From the NCBI GenBank assembly GCA_002420005.1, contig DIHE01000088.1, positions 627 through 22,792 on the forward strand: DNA of 22,166 nt. Direction: 5' to 3'. Positions 14,358-21,830 of this stretch are shown here, one piece after another. The notes beneath the pieces are model-generated. The model did not search any database, was not told where the DNA came from, and worked only from the letters and a program-made list of their open reading frames with translations. The position numbers were made by a program, and so were the translations under genes. The DNA is from Holophagales bacterium UBA5704. GTDB taxonomy: Bacteria > Acidobacteriota > Thermoanaerobaculia > Multivoradales > UBA5704. Within the stretch, counting starts at the first letter, position 1. Each line of letters begins with the position of its first letter.

Positions 14358-15361
14358 CGCGCTCCGGCCTTGTGAGCGGCGCGCCAGGCATCCCGGGCGC
14401 GCAAGGCTTCATCAAAGGCGTCTGCGGGGACGATGCCGCCGCGGATGCGCGGGTGCAGCCCTTCGATGAGCTGTTGCCACTCGCGGCGCGCCGCGGGCTG
14501 GACCGCGACCACCGTGAGCCCCCGCTTCTTCATCGCCTCGACGTCGCGCGCCACGCCCCCCCGGATCTCCTCGCGCAGACGGCGGCAGGCGGTCTCGGCG
14601 GCGGTGCGCAGCTTGGCCTGGACGTCGGGAGAGAGCTGGTCCCAGGTGGATTTGGAGACCACGATCGCGCCCAGGAGCATCTGCCAGTCGAGGTCGGTCA
14701 TGTTCTTCGCCCGGTTGAAGTACTGCGCGATGAGCGCCACGCCCGGCGGAGCGCCGAAGGCCTGGACGAGGCCGGTTTGCAGGCCGGTCGCCAGCTCGGT
14801 CGAAGGCAGCGGCACCGGGTTGAACCGCGCCGCCTTGAGCAGCTCCACCTGCTGCGTGTCGCCGGCCCAGCTGAACAGCTTGAGCGCCCGCAGGTCGTCG
14901 GGGCGGGCCACCGGCTTCTGGGTGAAGAAGCGGACCCAGCCGCCGTCCGCCCAGCCGAGGACGACGAAGCCCTTGGCGGCGATCTTGGCTTCGAGACCCG
15001 GGCGCATCTTGTCGAGAACGCCGTAGACCTCTTCATAAGAGCCGTACATCATGGGCACGCCGAGGGCGTTCACCGACTTGTCGATCTCGCCGAGACCGGA
15101 GGCGGTCAACAGGCCGGCATTGAGCGTGCCGAGCCGCATCTTGCGCACGACGTCCGGATCGTCCCCGGCGACGCCGCCGGGGTAGAGGCGCACCGTCACC
15201 TTGCCGCCGGAGGCGGTCTTCCAGGCCTCCGCCATCTCCTGGAGGATGCGGTGCCACGAGGAGCCTTGAGGAACCAGCGTCGCCATCTTCACGGTCAAGG
15301 TCTGGGCCGTGGCCGCGGTCCCCCCCAGGGCGACCAGGACGGCCAGCACGAAAGCTTTCAT
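14354..15361 (-). CDS. dctP: TRAP transporter substrate-binding protein, DctP family
   Basis: 335 residues from ATG 15361, preferred because a GAGGTGAG SD lies about 8 bases upstream and the product then opens with a clean signal peptide (MKAFVLAVLVALGGTAATAQ). An alternative ATG at 15391 overlaps the TatT stop (ATGA) and adds ten residues. The mature protein has the DctP fold: TLTVKMATLVPQGSSWHRIL, KVTVRLYPGGVAGDDPDVVRKMRLG, then WVRFFTQKPVARPDDLRALKLF, the region that normally supplies the conserved Arg that binds the substrate carboxylate, and PSTELATGLQTGLVQAFGAPP. It should bind the ligand in the periplasm and pass it to the fused permease. Partnering with TatT marks it as the TatP type. 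Confidence 0.9.
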   Translation of the reverse strand: MKAFVLAVLVALGGTAATAQTLTVKMATLVPQGSSWHRILQEMAEAWKTASGGKVTVRLYPGGVAGDDPDVVRKMRLGTLNAGLLTASGLGEIDKSVNALGVPMMYGSYEEVYGVLDKMRPGLEAKIAAKGFVVLGWADGGWVRFFTQKPVARPDDLRALKLFSWAGDTQQVELLKAARFNPVPLPSTELATGLQTGLVQAFGAPPGVALIAQYFNRAKNMTDLDWQMLLGAIVVSKSTWDQLSPDVQAKLRTAAETACRRLREEIRGGVARDVEAMKKRGLTVVAVQPAARREWQQLIEGLHPRIRGGIVPADAFDEALRARDAWRAAHKAGAR

Positions 15362-15387
15362 CGGTCTCTCACCTCTCGTTCGACGGT

Positions 15388-16323
15388 TCATTGGATGAAC
15401 AGCTCATCGGCGCGGGCGAGCAGCCAGCGCGCCCTCTGCTGGGAGATCAGGTTGGCCAGCCGCTCCGCCGGCACGGCATCGGCGTCGAGCGCCAGCGCCC
15501 GGTGGAGCAGGCTCTCGAACTCGGCCCGGTCCTGGGCGGCGACGGCCACCGTCTCCGCCAGGTTTACGAGTGGAGCCACCCTTTGGTTTTTCGCCAGGGC
15601 CAGGGCGCGGTCGCAATGCGTACGCGCCGCGGCGGCCGAGCCGCCCACGGCGGCCCGCGAGCCCTCGTAGGTGATGAAGAAATCGTGCAGCACCCCGCGG
15701 CCCCACGCCTCGTCGAGGGCGAGGGCGCGGCGCATCATCGCCTCGACGGTCGCCAGGTCCGCGGAGAGCTCGCCGTCGTCCTTGGCGAGCGCGATGGCGG
15801 CGGCCCACGAGGCGGCGGTCCAGTAGAGAAGGGGGACGTGCTCCTTGCGCAGGCCGGCCAGCGCCGCCTCCGCCGCACCCGGATCGCTCTGCAGCCGGGC
15901 GCGCAGCCCCGGGAAATCGGCTTCGAGACCGCGCCAGCCATAGCCCAGGGCGCGCAGGTAGAGGCGCTGCGCCCGGCCGCGCAGCTCGGTGGCCCGCGCG
16001 AGGTCGGTCGCCTCGACGAAATCGGCGTCTTGCTGCACGAAGGCATAGGCGTACTGGGTGAAGCCGCTCGCCGCCGCGAGGAGCAGCTGCGGGTTCTGAG
16101 GGTCCTTGGCGAGCAGGCCCTCGATCGTCTTGAGACCGAAGGGCAGCGCGGCGCGGACCAGCTCCGGGTCGTCGTCGGAAGCGTACAGATCCGCCCCGCC
16201 GGCCAGGGCACCGCCCGCGGCGCGGACGGCGAGGCGCTGGAGCGAGCAGCCGGAGAGCAGAAGGGCGGCGGCCGCCGCCACGCACAGGAGCCATCGGGTT
16301 TGGGGGGACGGTGCGATGCTCAT
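15388..16323 (-). CDS. tatT: TatT-family TRAP-associated TPR lipoprotein
   Basis: 311 residues from ATG 16323. The N-terminus is a lipoprotein signal with lipobox LLSGC (lipidated Cys26). The mature part is helical, with TPR-like pairs and family patterns PFGLKTIEGLLAKDPQNPQLLLAAASGF, TQYAYAFVQ, RAQRLYLRALGYGWRGLE, LYWTAASWAAAIALAKDD and ALALDEAWGRGVLHDFF. In Treponema pallidum the homologue TatT is a trimeric periplasmic lipoprotein that docks the DctP-like TatP; such TPAT systems may move hydrophobic ligands through a pore. It is first in the three-gene operon and its stop overlaps a possible DctP start (ATGA). The order and coupling fit a complete TPAT transporter. Confidence 0.88.
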   Translation of the reverse strand: MSIAPSPQTRWLLCVAAAAALLLSGCSLQRLAVRAAGGALAGGADLYASDDDPELVRAALPFGLKTIEGLLAKDPQNPQLLLAAASGFTQYAYAFVQQDADFVEATDLARATELRGRAQRLYLRALGYGWRGLEADFPGLRARLQSDPGAAEAALAGLRKEHVPLLYWTAASWAAAIALAKDDGELSADLATVEAMMRRALALDEAWGRGVLHDFFITYEGSRAAVGGSAAAARTHCDRALALAKNQRVAPLVNLAETVAVAAQDRAEFESLLHRALALDADAVPAERLANLISQQRARWLLARADELFIQ

Positions 16324-16328
16324 CGCCC

Positions 16329-16517
16329 CTATGATCTCATTGTCGCCGGTTCCATGAAAACGCGGTCCGGTATTCGGCTAGTCACGCCGGCGGCCGAGGG
16401 CTCCGCAATCGGTCGACCGAGCGCAGCGGGCGCAGGCGTGCGCTGCCGGCCGGCAGGGCGAGGTGCGTCCGCAGCCAACGTTCCGAGGCCAGACCAGACC
16501 ATGCCTGTCCGAGCCAT
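16329..16517 (-). CDS. Doubtful small ORF ahead of tatT
   Basis: A 62-codon frame starts at ATG 16517, has a very good SD (GAGGAGG) about 8 bases upstream and stops 5 bases before the tatT start, so it looks positioned like a leader gene. Against it, the product (MARTGMVWSGLGTLAAD..., then Pro/Ala/Arg) resembles nothing I know, and by hand count about a third of its codons end in A or T, unlike the neighbours. Most of the 352 bases between tatT and the DUF2252 gene hold nothing else I can name. Confidence 0.22.
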   Translation of the reverse strand: MARTGMVWSGLGTLAADAPRPAGRQRTPAPAALGRPIAEPSAAGVTSRIPDRVFMEPATMRS

Positions 16518-16675
16518 AAGTGGCCTCCTCAGGTTTCACGCCGGCCCCGGAACCCGCGCAGTGGCGTCATAGCCGTAGAGTATGAAGAAGGGGAGGTATG
16601 GCGCAACCGGAGACCCTCCTTCGCAGCTTTGTCACATCAGGGCGCTAGACTTGCGACTCCATAGGGGGCTGAGCG

Positions 16676-17785
16676 ATGAAGAATGCGCGTAAAATGACGA
16701 TCCGAAAGGCCACGGCGAGCTATGAGGCCTGGCTGGGCGAGCAGATTCCACTTCTGAAGGAGGGTCTCGAACGCAAGCACCATCTGATGCGTAGCGGCAT
16801 GTTCCCGTTCCTGCGGGCCACCTACTATCGCTGGGTGCAGCTGTGGGTGCAGGCCCCCCAGGCGGTGCGCACCGCGAAGGAAGTTCTTGCGGTGGGCGAT
16901 CTGCATGTCGAGAACTTCGGGACCTGGCGGGATGCGGAGGGGCGCCTGGTGTGGGGGGTCAACGACTTCGACGAGGCCTTCCGGCTGCCCTACACGAACG
17001 ACCTCGTCCGGCTTGCGACCAGCGCGCGCCTCGCCGTCGCCGAGGGGCATCTGACGGTGAACGGCGAGGTGGAGGGCGCGATTCTCGCCGGCTACCGGGA
17101 GGGCCTCGAAGCCGGTGGCCGCCCCTTCGTGCTCGCGGAGCATTGGAAGGCCCTGCGGCGCATGGCGCTGGAGCAGCTGGGACATCCTGACAAGTTCTGG
17201 GACAAGCTCGGTGACCTGCCGACCGTCGCGGCCGATCAGATCCCGCGCAGCGCCGTCAAGGCGCTCGGCGAGCTGCTTGCCGAGGGAGGCGTGAACCTGC
17301 GTTATGCCGTCCGGGAGGCCGGGTTGGGGAGCCTGGGGCGTCAGCGTTTCGTGGTCATCGCCGACTGGTGCGGCGGCAAGGTCGCCCGCGAAGCCAAGGC
17401 GTTGGCCCGTTCCGCTTCGCTCTGGGCGACCGAGGGTGAAGGCGGCGCCAAGGCGCTGTACCGGGAGATCCTGGACAAGGCCGTCCGTGCGCAGGATCCC
17501 TTTGTCACCGTCAAGCGGCGCTGGATTGCGCGGCGGCTGGCGCCGGATTGTGCGCGGATCGAGCTGGCTGAGCTGGAGAAGGAGAAAGAGGCCGAGCGGT
17601 TGCTCCACGCCATGGGCTGGGAGACCGCCAACGTTCATCTCGGCAGCGCCACGGCTGCGGCGCTGCTTCTCGACCTCGTCTCCCGGCCGGACGGTTGGCT
17701 GCACAAGGCGGTCGAGGAAATGCTCACCGAGGTTCGCGAGGATTGGGAGGCCTGGAAAAAGGAGGCGGCGCCCGCGAAGAACTGA
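16676..17785 (+). CDS. DUF2252 family protein
   Basis: 369 residues from ATG 16676, with AGGGGGCTGAG shortly upstream. The family signature is clear: KHHLMRSGMFPFLRATYYRW (34-53), GDLHVENFGTW and NDFDEAFRLPYTNDLVRLATS, then WCGGKVAREAKAL. DUF2252 proteins have a kinase/phosphotransferase-like fold in which the GDxHxENF and DFDE patterns occupy the catalytic and metal-binding positions, but no substrate is established. The chain is a little shorter than many members (~400-450). It is monocistronic by position; 138 bases separate it from the channel gene. A TAGACT hexamer at 16646-16651 may be its -10 (no convincing -35). Confidence 0.9.
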   Translation: MKNARKMTIRKATASYEAWLGEQIPLLKEGLERKHHLMRSGMFPFLRATYYRWVQLWVQAPQAVRTAKEVLAVGDLHVENFGTWRDAEGRLVWGVNDFDEAFRLPYTNDLVRLATSARLAVAEGHLTVNGEVEGAILAGYREGLEAGGRPFVLAEHWKALRRMALEQLGHPDKFWDKLGDLPTVAADQIPRSAVKALGELLAEGGVNLRYAVREAGLGSLGRQRFVVIADWCGGKVAREAKALARSASLWATEGEGGAKALYREILDKAVRAQDPFVTVKRRWIARRLAPDCARIELAELEKEKEAERLLHAMGWETANVHLGSATAAALLLDLVSRPDGWLHKAVEEMLTEVREDWEAWKKEAAPAKN

Positions 17786-17859
17786 CGGCACGGCGATGGC
17801 GGCTGTGGAGATCGTCGACCGCTCGCGGGGAGGCGGCTGAGGATCCGAAGGTTGATTCT

Positions 17860-17896
17860 GGACAAACTTGTCCGCCATCCGTTTCTGCGCTAGGCT
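17860..17896 (+). promoter_or_regulatory. Promoter with palindromic site ahead of the ion channel gene
   Basis: TTGTCC (17868-17873) and TAGGCT (17891-17896) are separated by exactly 17 bases, a good sigma-70-type arrangement. The -35 hexamer is the right half of a perfect inverted repeat, GGACAA-AC-TTGTCC (17860-17873). A GGAGGAG SD (17908-17914) precedes the ATG at 17924. The palindrome could be an operator that controls the promoter; the binding protein is unknown. Confidence 0.5.
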
Positions 17897-17923
17897 GCTG
17901 GTCTCTTGGAGGAGACACGACCG

Positions 17924-18730
17924 ATGAGCACGCCGACCGACTCTGCGCCGAGCCTGCGTGAGCGCGTCCGCCGCTTCCTGGAGAGCGCGGGCTTCGAAAC
18001 CGCCATCACGTCCCTGATCCTGCTGAACGCCATCACCCTCGGATTCGAAACCTCGGCGTCCGCCCTGGAGCGTTACGGCGGCGTGCTGCACCTGATCGAC
18101 CGCGCGGTGCTGGTGGTCTTCGTCGTCGAGCTGCTGGCGCGCTTCTACGTCTTCCGGGGCCGCTTCTTCCACGAGCCGTGGCGCGTGTTCGACCTGGCGA
18201 TCGTGGCGATCGCGCTGATGCCGGCGGGAGCGGCGTTCAGCGTGCTGCGGGCCTTGCGCGTGCTGCGCCTCCTGCGGCTCGTCTCCCTGGTGCCTTCCAT
18301 GCGCGGCGTGGTCAGCGCCCTGCTCGCCGCCTTGCCCGGGATGGCCTCGATCATCGGCCTGATGGTCCTCGTGCTCTACGTCTCGGCGGTTCTGGCCACC
18401 AAGCTGTTCCACGAGGTCTCGCCGGAGTTCTTCGGGACCCTCGGCGGCTCGCTCTTCACCCTCTTCCAGGTGATGACGGTCGAGGGCTGGCCCGACATCG
18501 CCCGCGGCGTGATGGAGAAGGCTCCCCACGCCTGGATCTTCTTCGTCACCTACCTGCTGATCGCGACGTTCATGGTCCTCAACCTGTTCATCGCGGTGGT
18601 CGTCAATGCCATGCAGGCACAGGTCTCGGAGGACCTCAAGGACGAAGGAGAGGCGCAGACCCGCCTGATTCTCGACGAGGTCCGCGCCTTGCGCCGGGAG
18701 ATCGAGGCGTTGCGCGCGGCCCAGGGTTAG
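17924..18730 (+). CDS. NaChBac-like voltage-gated ion channel (ion transporter)
   Basis: 268 residues from ATG 17924, chosen for the GGAGGAG SD; a TTG six codons upstream is less likely. It has the six-helix layout of single-domain bacterial Na+ channels. S1 is SLILLNAITLGFETS, S2/S3 have VVFVVELLARFY and RVFDLAIVAIALMPA, S4 carries Arg at every third position (LRALRVLRLLRLVSLVPSMR), S5 follows, then the pore loop LFTLFQVMTVEGWPDI. The filter is TVEGW (185-189) against TLESW in NaChBac/NavAb: the ring Glu is kept, Ser is Gly. S6 is FFVTYLLIATFMVLNLFIAVVVNAM. The C-terminus (DEGEAQTRLILDEVRALRREIEALRAAQ) suits a tetramerising coiled coil. Selectivity cannot be decided from sequence. Confidence 0.92.
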   Translation: MSTPTDSAPSLRERVRRFLESAGFETAITSLILLNAITLGFETSASALERYGGVLHLIDRAVLVVFVVELLARFYVFRGRFFHEPWRVFDLAIVAIALMPAGAAFSVLRALRVLRLLRLVSLVPSMRGVVSALLAALPGMASIIGLMVLVLYVSAVLATKLFHEVSPEFFGTLGGSLFTLFQVMTVEGWPDIARGVMEKAPHAWIFFVTYLLIATFMVLNLFIAVVVNAMQAQVSEDLKDEGEAQTRLILDEVRALRREIEALRAAQG

Positions 18731-18734
18731 GGGG

Positions 18735-19343
18735 TCACACCAGGGCGTCGCCCCGCCGCAACGGCACGCCGGTCGCCGCGGCTTCGCGCAGCTTGGGATC
18801 GAGCTTGAGGCCGAAACCGTCGGCCATCCGCGGGAAGTAGTTGAAGATGCTGATCAGGTGCGCCACCTCGAGCAGCCCCTGGTCGTCGAATCCGAGCTCG
18901 CGCAGCGGCTGCCAGTCTGCAGCCGTCATCTCCCGGGGCGTCAGGGTCAGTTTCTCGGCGACCGTGCAGAGGGCGCGCTGCCGTGGCGTCAGGTGGGGCA
19001 GCGCACGCCAACGGCGCTGCTTCACCGCCTCGACCAGCGCCGGATCGTTGTTCTCGACACGCAGAAACTCTGCGTGAGACTCCGTTCAGTACTCGCAGTC
19101 CTGGGCCGCCGAGGCGACGGCGGCCACCATCTCACGTTCGTCGCGGCTCAGCACCCCCGGCGCGAACATCACCTCGGCGAAGAAGCCGCGCATCGCCTTG
19201 CCCAGGCGCTCGTGCGCGGACAGCAGGCGCGTCATGCCGCCGACGAACCCGAAGTCATAGGGCGACTTCGCCGTGGTCTCCGTCTGCGCCCGTAGCTCCT
19301 CGTCGGTGGGCAGGGTGATGAAGGGTTGCTGCTCGTCAGGCAT
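18735..19343 (-). CDS. AhpD-like peroxidase-related protein, probable selenoprotein (CxxU)
   Basis: Read through one in-frame TGA (19088-19086), the frame gives 202 residues matching AhpD/carboxymuconolactone-decarboxylase 'peroxidase-related' proteins end to end. Landmarks are FGFVGGMTRLLSAHERLGKAM, LSRDEREMVAAVASAAQDCEY, then after the TGA TESHAEFLR, LTPRQRALCTVAEKLTL and LEVAHLISIFNYFPRMADGFGL. The TGA is codon 86 and falls exactly on the second Cys of CxxC: Cys83-Glu-Tyr-Sec86, with His90 in the usual relay position (CxxCxxxH). A perfect hairpin follows at SECIS distance. ATG 19343 has an AAGGAG SD. Known: AhpD-like selenoproteins exist. Expected role: thiol/selenol peroxide or redox enzyme in the cytoplasm. 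Its 3' end is 4 bases from the convergent channel gene. The alternative is a pseudogene by nonsense mutation. Confidence 0.8.
19058..19088 (-). promoter_or_regulatory. Putative bacterial SECIS element with its UGA codon
   Basis: Nine bases after the TGA (19088-19086) the minus strand reads CACGCAGA-GTT-TCTGCGTG (19076-19058), a perfect 8-bp stem. With the last A-T pair open, it is a 7-bp stem with loop AGTTT, placed 16 bases after the TGA. Bacterial SECIS elements lie inside the coding region just after UGA and have a short stem with G near the start of the apical loop; this fits. The codons that form it (TCT, GCA, TTT, CGT) end in T or A, unlike the rest of this GC-rich gene, which suggests selection on RNA structure. 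Confidence 0.72.
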
Positions 19344-19369
19344 GAGATTCTCCTTGCGCTGAGGGCCGA

Positions 19370-19375
19370 ATTATA
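19370..19375 (-). promoter_or_regulatory. Consensus -10 (TATAAT) of the AhpD-like gene
   Basis: The minus strand carries TATAAT about 27 bases before the ATG, which would give a leader of about 20 bases containing the AAGGAG SD. This is a perfect hexamer in GC-rich DNA. No clear -35 is seen 17 bases upstream (GGGGAG). Confidence 0.45.
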
Positions 19376-19531
19376 CATGGAGGGTCTCCCCTCTCCCCGG
19401 CCGGGGCGGCCCGCCGGTTCGACCGCGTGCTACAGTGCGAGCTGGGGGGGCGCGGGGAGCCGGGAAATGGATCGGATCGCTGCGTCACCACCAGATGGCG
19501 GCTCGTCGGAGCCTTTCTGGGGGACTTGAGC

Positions 19532-21730
19532 ATGAGAAACCAGCGTTCAACCTTCCTCGCCTTGTCCCTCCTCCTCCTGTCCGGTCCCGCGTGGGCGGGT
19601 ACTGCGAGCCTGCTGCGGGACATTGCAGACGATCCGGCGGCAAACGGCGGCGCCTCCTTGCAGCAGCTCACTGCGCTCAAGGACCAGATCGCCTTCCTCG
19701 CCACCGTGCCCAACAGTTCGCAGAGCCTGTGGGTGAGCGACGGCACGGGCCCGGGGACGCGCACGGTCTTTCAGGGTTGCGACGGCAGCACTTGCAAGGA
19801 GCTCCCGCGGATCATCGGCACGGTCAACGGCTTCCTCCTCTTCTCCTCGCAAACCGAGGAGGAGAGCAACCTGCACCGCCTGTGGCGCACCGACGGCACC
19901 CGTGCCGGAACGATCCCCTTGACCCCGGTCGAGCTTGCGTTCCCCAGCGCCTGGGAGGAGAGGGCGCCGATCGTCTTCACCGACAAGCTCCTGTACTTCC
20001 TCGTCTGCGATGACGCGCAGTGCGGGATCTGGCGCAGCAATGGCACGCCCGCCGGGACCACCTTGTGGAATCGCTATGACGGGCCGGGCCATCTCTCCGG
20101 TCTGAAGCTCGCCGGGGATCGCCTCTACTCGGTGGCCATCGAGATCGGCGGCGACTCCCATCTGTGGAGCACCGATCTGAAGACGGGCGCCGAGGTTCTC
20201 CTCGCAGGATGGGACTACCCGGAGGCGCTCTTCTCTCCGGCTCTCCTCACCGCCGCCGGCGGCAAGCTGTTCTTTCGCGCTTTGGCCGCGGACGGCGACG
20301 AGCTCTGGGTGAGCGACGGCACGGCCAAGGGAACGCGGGCCCTGACGCAATTCGAAAAAGTCAACCCATTCGAAGAAACCGAATGGATGAAGGAGATCGG
20401 GGGCCGCCTCTACTTCGTGGCCAACGACGTGGTGCATGGCTTCGAGCTGTGGCGTAGCGACGGCACGTCTCAGGGGACGGTGCGGATCAGCGACTTCGGG
20501 TATTTCGATGCGCTCCGCGGGCTCCAACCCGCCGGTCTCGCTGCGACCGGCGGCAAGATCCTGTTCATCGCGCGGGACGGCCTGACCGCCACCCGGCTCT
20601 GGACGTCCGACGGCCGGCCCGCGTCGACCGCTCCGTTCCACGACCTGTGCTCGTCTTGCGAGCTTTCGTCGACCACCTCGTCCCTGGTGCAGATCGGCGG
20701 CAAGGTGTTCTTCCCTGGCGAGAACGGGCTCTGGAGCACCGATGGCACCGCGGCCGGTACGCACCGGTTCTCCGGGTCGCTGTGCGCGTACTCGTGCGCC
20801 TACCAGCTCACCTTCCAGCCCGTGCAAGGGAAGATCGCCTTCGTCGCCTGGGACGCAGCGCACGGCCTCGAGCTGTGGACGAGCGACGGTACCGAGGGTG
20901 GGACGCGGCGGCTCACGGACGTTCCCGGTCCGCTCGGCCCGCCGGGCTCGAACCACACCGGGCCGTACCCGGGCGAGATCGTGGCGGCGGGATCCCGGAT
21001 CTTTTTTCCAGCCCTCGACAGCCATGGTGTCGAGCTCTGGGTGACCGACGGCCGGGAATCCCGGCTGCTCGCCGACATCGGCCGCTCCGCTCCCGGTTCC
21101 CGCGTGGATGAGCCGACGCCGGCCGGGAATCGGCTCTTCTTCACCGCCTCCTTCACCGCCTCCGAAAGCGGAGAACGCGCGCTCTGGGTCAGCGGGGGCA
21201 CGTCCGAGACGACGGTTGTCGTCCCGGAGACCACCGGAAATTCCTACTTTGCACCCACCGACCTCAACGTGGCCTCGGGACGGCTGTTCTTCCTCCGGCG
21301 CGGCACGGATCAGGTCTTCCAGCTCTGGAGCACGGACGGCGGTGTGCCGGTCCAGATCACCCACGGCTCGGCCCACGACGTCCTTTACGCTGGAGGCGCC
21401 GTCGAATTCCAAGGGCGCCTCCTTGTCCCGATCCGGACGGACGAGCAGCTCGCCCTCTGGCAGAGCAATACCGCGGGGGACGGCCTCGCCCAACTGGTCG
21501 ACCTGCCGGGTCTCGTGTCGGTCGAGAGGTTGTGGGCTGTGGGCGGCGAGGTCTACATCCTGGGCTTCTATGTGGGCCACCGGTGTCAAGAGCCTCGGGG
21601 TGTTGTTGTTCCTTCTTCTCCTCTTGGTCGTCGGTCGGTCGCACCGAGGGGCTCGCTGGCTCTTGTTCCGTCTGGCGCTTGCCTGGTGTGCCAGGACCCT
21701 TCGTCCTCTGCCAGCTTCTATCCGTGCTGA
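19532..21730 (+). CDS. ELWxxDGT-repeat exported protein, 3' end replaced by an insertion sequence
   Basis: ATG 19532 is chosen because it opens a signal peptide (MRNQRSTFLALSLLLLSGPAWA) and follows GGGGGA; upstream in-frame codons do not fit. The mature protein is built of about a dozen ELWxxDGT-type repeats (SLWVSDGTGPGT, RLWRTDGTRAGT, ELWVSDGTAKGT, ELWRSDGTSQGT, GLWSTDGTAAGT, ELWTSDGTEGGT, QLWSTDG), each with an FF/YF strand, probably a beta-propeller-like fold outside the cytoplasm. Function is unknown; such repeats are common in Acidobacteria and Myxobacteria. Repeats run to GGEVYILGFY (about 21570). The final ~50 residues are Ser/Pro/Arg/Cys-rich and are encoded by the adjoining IS, so the native C-terminus is lost. 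A TACAGT at 19431-19436 may be its -10. Confidence 0.85.
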   Translation: MRNQRSTFLALSLLLLSGPAWAGTASLLRDIADDPAANGGASLQQLTALKDQIAFLATVPNSSQSLWVSDGTGPGTRTVFQGCDGSTCKELPRIIGTVNGFLLFSSQTEEESNLHRLWRTDGTRAGTIPLTPVELAFPSAWEERAPIVFTDKLLYFLVCDDAQCGIWRSNGTPAGTTLWNRYDGPGHLSGLKLAGDRLYSVAIEIGGDSHLWSTDLKTGAEVLLAGWDYPEALFSPALLTAAGGKLFFRALAADGDELWVSDGTAKGTRALTQFEKVNPFEETEWMKEIGGRLYFVANDVVHGFELWRSDGTSQGTVRISDFGYFDALRGLQPAGLAATGGKILFIARDGLTATRLWTSDGRPASTAPFHDLCSSCELSSTTSSLVQIGGKVFFPGENGLWSTDGTAAGTHRFSGSLCAYSCAYQLTFQPVQGKIAFVAWDAAHGLELWTSDGTEGGTRRLTDVPGPLGPPGSNHTGPYPGEIVAAGSRIFFPALDSHGVELWVTDGRESRLLADIGRSAPGSRVDEPTPAGNRLFFTASFTASESGERALWVSGGTSETTVVVPETTGNSYFAPTDLNVASGRLFFLRRGTDQVFQLWSTDGGVPVQITHGSAHDVLYAGGAVEFQGRLLVPIRTDEQLALWQSNTAGDGLAQLVDLPGLVSVERLWAVGGEVYILGFYVGHRCQEPRGVVVPSSPLGRRSVAPRGSLALVPSGACLVCQDPSSSASFYPC

Positions 21731-21830
21731 CCTCTTGGGTCAGCCACCAAATGCAGCATGCGCTGCGAGCGACTCAGGCAAGCTCTCGGAGCGGCCCCAT
21801 CTATAGGAACGGTTCGGAAGCCGAACCAAG
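21680..21830. ncRNA. Candidate guide (bridge/seek) RNA region of the IS110-family element
   Basis: Four perfect small stems sit in the noncoding IS end: CCTGG-TGTG-CCAGG (21682-21695), GCTGACC-TCTTG-GGTCAGC (21726-21744), GCAGC-ATGC-GCTGC (21753-21766) and GGTTCGG-AAG-CCGAACC (21811-21827). IS110/IS1111 elements encode a structured RNA in a noncoding end that guides recombination; in IS1111-like members it lies beyond the transposase 3' end, as here. Extent and strand are undetermined, so strand is left open. Confidence 0.35.

Noticed and set aside
12735..14375. 546-codon plus-strand frame opposite the TRAP permease
   Set aside because: Extremely charged Glu/Gly/Arg/His/Asp product, the complement of a hydrophobic membrane protein; not a gene.
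16629..16651. TTGTCA / TAGACT as a complete promoter for the DUF2252 gene
   Set aside because: The spacing between the hexamers is only 11 bases, too short for a sigma-70 promoter.
18735..19343. Two separate small genes (18735-19025 and 19086-19343)
   Set aside because: The two halves are in the same frame, split by one TGA, and together make one complete AhpD-like protein; the ATG at 19025 has no SD and starts inside a conserved helix.
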